Of a stretch of 64,000 bases of DNA, positions 60,396 to 64,000 are shown piece after piece (the first letter of the stretch is position 1; each line of letters begins with the position of its first letter). The notes beneath the pieces are model-generated. The model made no database searches, had not been told where the DNA came from, and worked only from the letters and a program-made list of their open reading frames with translations. A program made the position numbers and the translations under genes. Location: contig JADKHE010000011.1 in assembly GCA_016721925.1 (NCBI GenBank), forward strand, positions 682,001 through 746,000. Reading direction: 5' to 3'. This stretch comes from Candidatus Skiveiella danica (GTDB lineage: Bacteria; Pseudomonadota; Gammaproteobacteria; Burkholderiales; Burkholderiaceae_C).

Positions 60396-61057
60396 TCATG
60401 AATGAGATGCAATTGCTGACCTGGGTCCGCGGACCGGGCCTCAACCTTGCCGTGGGAATATTTGTGCTCGGCGTGCTGTGGCGTTTGTTCGAGATCTACA
60501 GCCTGGGACGCAAGAAAGACCTCTCGGCACCGCGTGCGCTGCCCGGCGCATCCGGATGGCGGACGATTTTCCGGCGGACTCTTCCCGCCGAGGGCATGCT
60601 GAAGAAGGCGCCCGTCACCTACATCGCAGGTGCCATTTTTCACATCGGGCTGGCCATCGTGGTGTTCCTGTTCGCACCCCACATCAAGCTGATCCAGAGC
60701 CTTTTCGGCATTTCCTGGCCCGCCTTGCCTTCGCAGTTCATCGACCTCGTCACCATCGTAACCCTCGTCGCGATGCTGGTGCTGCTGGCCGATCGCATCA
60801 TGAATCCGGTGAAGCGCTTTCTCTCCACCTTTGAAGACTGGTTCACCTGGACGTTGACTTTCCTGCCAGTCCTGACTGGATGGCTGGCTGTCCGGCACCT
60901 GTTGCTGCCTTACACCACCATGCTGGCCTTGCACATCCTTTGTGTTGAGCTGCTGCTGGTGTTTCTGCCGTTTACCAAGTTGTTTCACGCCTTCACGGTG
61001 TTCGGATCACGCTGGTTCATTGGCGCCATCAACGGTCACAAAGGAGTTGCCGTATGA
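60392..61057 (+). CDS. isp1: Isp1: NarI/DsrM-like membrane cytochrome b of the hydrogenase
   Basis: This 221-residue membrane protein has about five hydrophobic helices and histidines that can bind b haems (AGAIFHIGLAIVVFLFAPHIK and MLALHILCVELLLVFLPFTKLFHAF), like NarI and DsrM. It lies between the small-subunit and Isp2 genes with 4-base overlaps on both sides. In Isp-type hydrogenases it passes electrons from the hydrogenase toward Isp2 and the quinone pool or sulfur-reducing partners. An alternative start is the ATG at 60398. Confidence 0.9.
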   Translation: MIMNEMQLLTWVRGPGLNLAVGIFVLGVLWRLFEIYSLGRKKDLSAPRALPGASGWRTIFRRTLPAEGMLKKAPVTYIAGAIFHIGLAIVVFLFAPHIKLIQSLFGISWPALPSQFIDLVTIVTLVAMLVLLADRIMNPVKRFLSTFEDWFTWTLTFLPVLTGWLAVRHLLLPYTTMLALHILCVELLLVFLPFTKLFHAFTVFGSRWFIGAINGHKGVAV

Positions 61058-62319
61058 CTGCCTCTCTTGAAAAGGGCGTGCGCGTCCTGAAGGAAGTTAT
61101 CGATGCGCCCATCGCCAGCTACTTCAACAGCTGCGTCCATTGCGGCCTGTGCGCCGAGGCCTGCCTGTTCTATACCGAAACCGGGAATCCCAGGTACACC
61201 CCGATCCACAAGCTGGAACCCATGCGACGCTTGTACGAGCAGGAATACACGCTGCTGGGTCGGCTGAAGAAAACGGTGGGACTGTCCAAGCCGGTCACGG
61301 ACGCCGAGCTTGGCGAATGGCAGGAAATGGTCTACAACTCGTGCACCCTGTGCGGCCGCTGCTCGGCGGTGTGCCCGGTCGGCAACGACATCGTCTACAT
61401 GGTGCGCAAGTTCCGTGAAGGCATGTCTGCCTCCGGCAACGCGCCCGAAGGCATCAAGGGTGCGGCCAATCGAACGATCACGATTGGCAGCCCGATGGGG
61501 GTGAAGCTGCCCGCCGTGAAGGCGCAGATGAAGCATGTGGAGAAAGACTTCGGCATCCCGATCCCGATGGATGTGGAAGGCGCCGAATACATGGTCATGC
61601 TGTCGTCGATGGAGATCATGAACTTTCCCGAGTACCTCGGGGCCATTGCCAAGATCATGCAGCATGTCGGCAAGACCTGGACGCTGTGTTCGACCGCATT
61701 CGAAGCCACCAATGCCGGCATGCAGATCGGCAATTCGGACCTGGCCCGAGTGATCGTCTCGCGCATCGTCGAAGGAGCGGAAAAGCTCAAGGTCAAGACG
61801 GTCATCAGCCCGGAGTGTGGACACGCCTACACCGCCCTGCGTTGGGAAGGCGCCAACCTGGTGGGCCGACCCTTCACATTCAAGGTGCAGCACATCGTTG
61901 AAGTGCTGGGCGAGTTTCAGGAACTCGGCCTGCTCAAGACGGAAGGCTTCGAGAAGGACCGTCTGACCTTCCATGACCCCTGCCAGCTGGCACGTCGAGG
62001 CGGCGTCATCCAGCCGCAGCGCAATCTGTTGAACATGGTGGCGAAGAACTTCGTCGAGATGCCGGATGCCGGCTACATGAATTGGTGCTGCGGCGGCGGC
62101 GGCGGTGCCTCCGCGATCGAGGAAGGCGAGGCACTGCGCCTGGAGGCTTTCAAGGTCAAGAAGTCCCAGTTCGAGACCGTCAAGCCGGACCGCGTGGTCA
62201 CGGCTTGCGCCAACTGCCGCATCGTTCTGGAAGAAGGTCTGGAGCACTACCAGATGGACCTGCCCGTGGTCGGCCTGACCGAGATGGTCGCCGATCATCT
62301 CGTTGCAAAAGGAGCCTAG
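61054..62319 (+). CDS. isp2: Isp2: HdrD/DsrK-like iron-sulfur protein of the hydrogenase
   Basis: This 421-residue cytoplasmic protein has two 4Fe-4S ferredoxin motifs (CVHCGLCAEAC and CTLCGRCSAVCP) and CCG-type segments (FHDPCQLARRGG and MNWCCGGGGGAS) as in HdrD and DsrK. It pairs with Isp1 to form the electron-transfer module of Isp-type hydrogenases. Homology to disulfide reductase subunits suggests the electrons may reach thiol/disulfide or sulfur reactions. The stop is followed 5 bases later by the unknown ORF. Confidence 0.92.
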   Translation: MTASLEKGVRVLKEVIDAPIASYFNSCVHCGLCAEACLFYTETGNPRYTPIHKLEPMRRLYEQEYTLLGRLKKTVGLSKPVTDAELGEWQEMVYNSCTLCGRCSAVCPVGNDIVYMVRKFREGMSASGNAPEGIKGAANRTITIGSPMGVKLPAVKAQMKHVEKDFGIPIPMDVEGAEYMVMLSSMEIMNFPEYLGAIAKIMQHVGKTWTLCSTAFEATNAGMQIGNSDLARVIVSRIVEGAEKLKVKTVISPECGHAYTALRWEGANLVGRPFTFKVQHIVEVLGEFQELGLLKTEGFEKDRLTFHDPCQLARRGGVIQPQRNLLNMVAKNFVEMPDAGYMNWCCGGGGGASAIEEGEALRLEAFKVKKSQFETVKPDRVVTACANCRIVLEEGLEHYQMDLPVVGLTEMVADHLVAKGA

Positions 62320-62324
62320 CCGCC

Positions 62325-62771
62325 ATGACGATCACCGATGACAAGGAATTCAAGCTGGCGCTGGCGAGTCTGCCCGTTGAGCGACAACGCCAGATCGCCG
62401 TCGCATTTTGCCGGCGGGTCCTGGACCTCTCCCACGATGCGCGGGTGAAGTCCGCCCTGGAGTCCGCCGGGAGGCCCGACATCACGGAGGCCGAGTTGCA
62501 GCTGGCCGCTCATGCCGCCCATGCCGCGCGGGTGGACAGCTTTGCCCAGTGCGGGAGCGACGCCAGCTGGACCGCGCAGTCCGGTCACTTTGTTGCCAAG
62601 GCCGCGCAGGCATGCGTGCGGATCGCTGTTCCGGGCGAGAGCATTGCATGGGACGCCGCCATGCAGGCGCGACTGGCGCGGACCTGCCAGACAGTCGCGG
62701 AAGGCCTGGGCACCGAGAACACCGAAGCCCGGGAGCAATACCGGATTCTTGAAACCTTCCTGCAGCGTTGA
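62325..62771 (+). CDS. Hypothetical protein inside the Isp hydrogenase operon
   Basis: I do not recognise this 148-residue protein. It is soluble, rich in alanine and helical (FKLALASLPVERQRQIAVAFCRRVLDL, then AELQLAAHAAHAARVDSF). Three or four cysteines are scattered without a clear motif. It is placed between isp2 and the large-subunit gene with 5- and 12-base gaps, so it is surely co-transcribed. It may be an assembly factor or an extra subunit of the complex. Confidence 0.75.
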   Translation: MTITDDKEFKLALASLPVERQRQIAVAFCRRVLDLSHDARVKSALESAGRPDITEAELQLAAHAAHAARVDSFAQCGSDASWTAQSGHFVAKAAQACVRIAVPGESIAWDAAMQARLARTCQTVAEGLGTENTEAREQYRILETFLQR

Positions 62772-62783
62772 GGAAACCTGACC

Positions 62784-64000
62784 ATGACCACAGCACAGCG
62801 CATCGTTGTTGACCCTGTCACGCGCATTGAAGGCCATCTGCGCATCGAGGCGCAGACCGATGCCGCCGGCAAGATCACCCAGGCCTATTCCGCCGGCACC
62901 ATGGTGCGCGGAATCGAAATCATCCTGCGCGGACGCGACCCGCGGGACGCCTGGGCCTTCGCCCAACGCATCTGCGGGGTCTGCACCTTGGTGCATGGGG
63001 TCGCCTCGGTGCGTTCCGTCGAGGATGCGCTGCATCGCGCCATCCCCGGGTACACCATTCCCCGCAACGCGGAGCTGATCCGCAACCTGATGATCGCCAC
63101 CCAGTACGTGCATGACCATGTCATGCACTTCTACCACCTGCATGCCTTCGACTGGGTGGATGTGGTTTCATCCCTCAAGGCCGACCCCAAGGCGACTTCA
63201 GCGCTGGCGCAAAGCATCTCCAGCTATTCCAAGTCCTCGCCGGGCTACTTTGCGGATGTGCAAAAGAAGATCAAGACCTTCGTCGATCAGGGGCAGCTGG
63301 GCATTTTCTCCAATGCCTACTGGGGCCATCCAGCTTACAAGCTGCCGCCGGAAGCCAATCTGATGGCAGTGGCCCATTACCTCGAAGCACTCAGCTGGCA
63401 GCGTGAGGTGGTGAAACTGCACACCATCTTTGGCGGCAAGAACCCGCATCCGAATTTCGTGGTCGGCGGCGTGCCTTGCGCCATCTCGGTTCAGACCAGT
63501 GCCGGTCCGCAGCGCGGCGGCGGCGGTCAGGCGGCCACGGCCGTCAACATGGTCGGGCTGCAGATCGTGCAGAACGTGATCAAGCAGATGCAGGAGTTTG
63601 TCGATCAGGTCTACTTGCCCGACTTGCTGGCCATTGCATCGTTCTACAAAGACTGGGGGGGCATCGGCAACACCGGCGGCAACTTCATGGCCTTCGGTGA
63701 CCTTCCTGGGAAGTCCATCTGGGACAAGGATTCCTTCCTCATCCCGCGCGGTGTCATTCTCAATGGCGACCTCTCCACCGTTCATTCCATCGATCTGGAC
63801 AAGGACGACGAGATCCAGGAATTTGTGAGCCACTCCTGGTACCAGTACGGCGCCGGAGACGCACAAGGCTTGCATCCGTTCAAGGGTGAGACGGCCCTCA
63901 ACTTCACCGGTCCGAAGCCGCCGTATGAGCACCTGGACGTGGACAAGAAATACTCCTGGATCAAGTCGCCGCGATGGAAGGGCAAGGTCATGGAGGTGGG
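62784..64000 (+). CDS. [NiFe]-hydrogenase large subunit (Isp type), 3' end outside window
   Basis: The first 405 residues of the catalytic subunit are visible. The N-terminal part has VVDPVTRIEGHLRIE and the L1-type motif QRICGVCTLVHGVASVR with the first cysteine pair that binds Ni and Fe. HDHVMHFYHLHAFDWVDVVS and AYWGHPAYKLPPEANL are normal for group 1 enzymes. The second cysteine pair (DPCxxC) and the C-terminal extension cut by the maturation protease lie beyond the window edge. The start at 62784 lies 12 bases after the unknown ORF. Confidence 0.95.
   Translation, partial: MTTAQRIVVDPVTRIEGHLRIEAQTDAAGKITQAYSAGTMVRGIEIILRGRDPRDAWAFAQRICGVCTLVHGVASVRSVEDALHRAIPGYTIPRNAELIRNLMIATQYVHDHVMHFYHLHAFDWVDVVSSLKADPKATSALAQSISSYSKSSPGYFADVQKKIKTFVDQGQLGIFSNAYWGHPAYKLPPEANLMAVAHYLEALSWQREVVKLHTIFGGKNPHPNFVVGGVPCAISVQTSAGPQRGGGGQAATAVNMVGLQIVQNVIKQMQEFVDQVYLPDLLAIASFYKDWGGIGNTGGNFMAFGDLPGKSIWDKDSFLIPRGVILNGDLSTVHSIDLDKDDEIQEFVSHSWYQYGAGDAQGLHPFKGETALNFTGPKPPYEHLDVDKKYSWIKSPRWKGKVMEV

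Noticed and set aside
1..64000. tRNA, rRNA, CRISPR array or insertion sequence
   Set aside because: No cloverleaf, rRNA signature, regularly spaced repeats, transposase or integrase gene was seen. The absence of an integrase also means I cannot define the ends of the accessory island.

Overview
The window is about 64 kb of GC-rich chromosomal DNA. It looks like a betaproteobacterium, most likely Burkholderiales of the Comamonadaceae type. The reasons are two Bug-type tricarboxylate-transporter receptors, a Liv-type ABC transporter clustered with acyl-CoA ligases, a CoA-dependent aromatic acid pathway and FNR-like boxes. Species cannot be fixed from sequence alone. I saw no rRNA, tRNA, CRISPR array or insertion sequence, and no gene-free stretch exceeds 300 bases.

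Bases 1-6000 hold a minus-strand operon for aerobic breakdown of an aromatic acid through its CoA thioester, probably anthranilate or salicylate. It contains a flavoprotein monooxygenase fused to an Old-Yellow-Enzyme reductase, a MarR regulator, an enoyl-CoA hydratase, an acyl-CoA dehydrogenase and a ligase that runs off the left edge. Bases 6-8.5 kb hold a DUF1840 gene and two Bug receptors, each followed by a clear terminator. Bases 8.6-17 kb are a minus-strand uptake and activation operon (fadD-like ligase, livG, livH, livM, livK, livF, paaK-like ligase), with a divergent Crp/Fnr-type regulator.

After an rluF-like pseudouridine synthase, bases 18.9-28.3 kb form an accessory island. It encodes a protein of unknown family, a small FtsZ/tubulin-like protein, a WYL regulator, a tandem AAA+ ATPase, a repeat protein with a DUF1963-like region, a Cas4-like/DEDD nuclease (DUF2779), an AT-rich PD-(D/E)XK-like gene and a small cysteine-rich protein. 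Three of the promoters share a 19-base near-palindrome. This is the best candidate for an undescribed system.

Bases 28.4-34 kb hold housekeeping and envelope genes: a lipase-like hydrolase, a frameshifted substrate-binding protein, htpG and outer-membrane phospholipase A. Bases 34.4-40 kb form a sulfur and electron-transfer locus: two YeeE/YedE permeases divergent from an octaheme cytochrome, a cytochrome b, a cytochrome c, a triple rhodanese and a DsrE-like protein. The shared control region carries a CsoR/CstR-like palindrome and an FNR-like box. Bases 40-51.6 kb include a MoxR/VWA pair, a kinase-like protein, two glycosyltransferases, a UvrD/Rep helicase, a rhodanese, a HigA remnant and an AEC permease.

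Bases 51.6-64 kb are a [NiFe]-hydrogenase locus. Minus-strand maturation genes (hypA, hypB, a HupK-HypF fusion, hypC, hypD, hypE and a second hypC/hupF) diverge from a plus-strand operon: a frameshifted maturation protease, a short hupH-like gene, the small subunit, isp1, isp2, an unknown ORF and the large subunit, which is cut by the right edge. The small subunit-Isp1-Isp2-large subunit order marks the Isp (group 1e) type. A perfect FNR box lies between the two arms, and a 13/14 match lies upstream of the octaheme operon, which suggests both respond to low oxygen.
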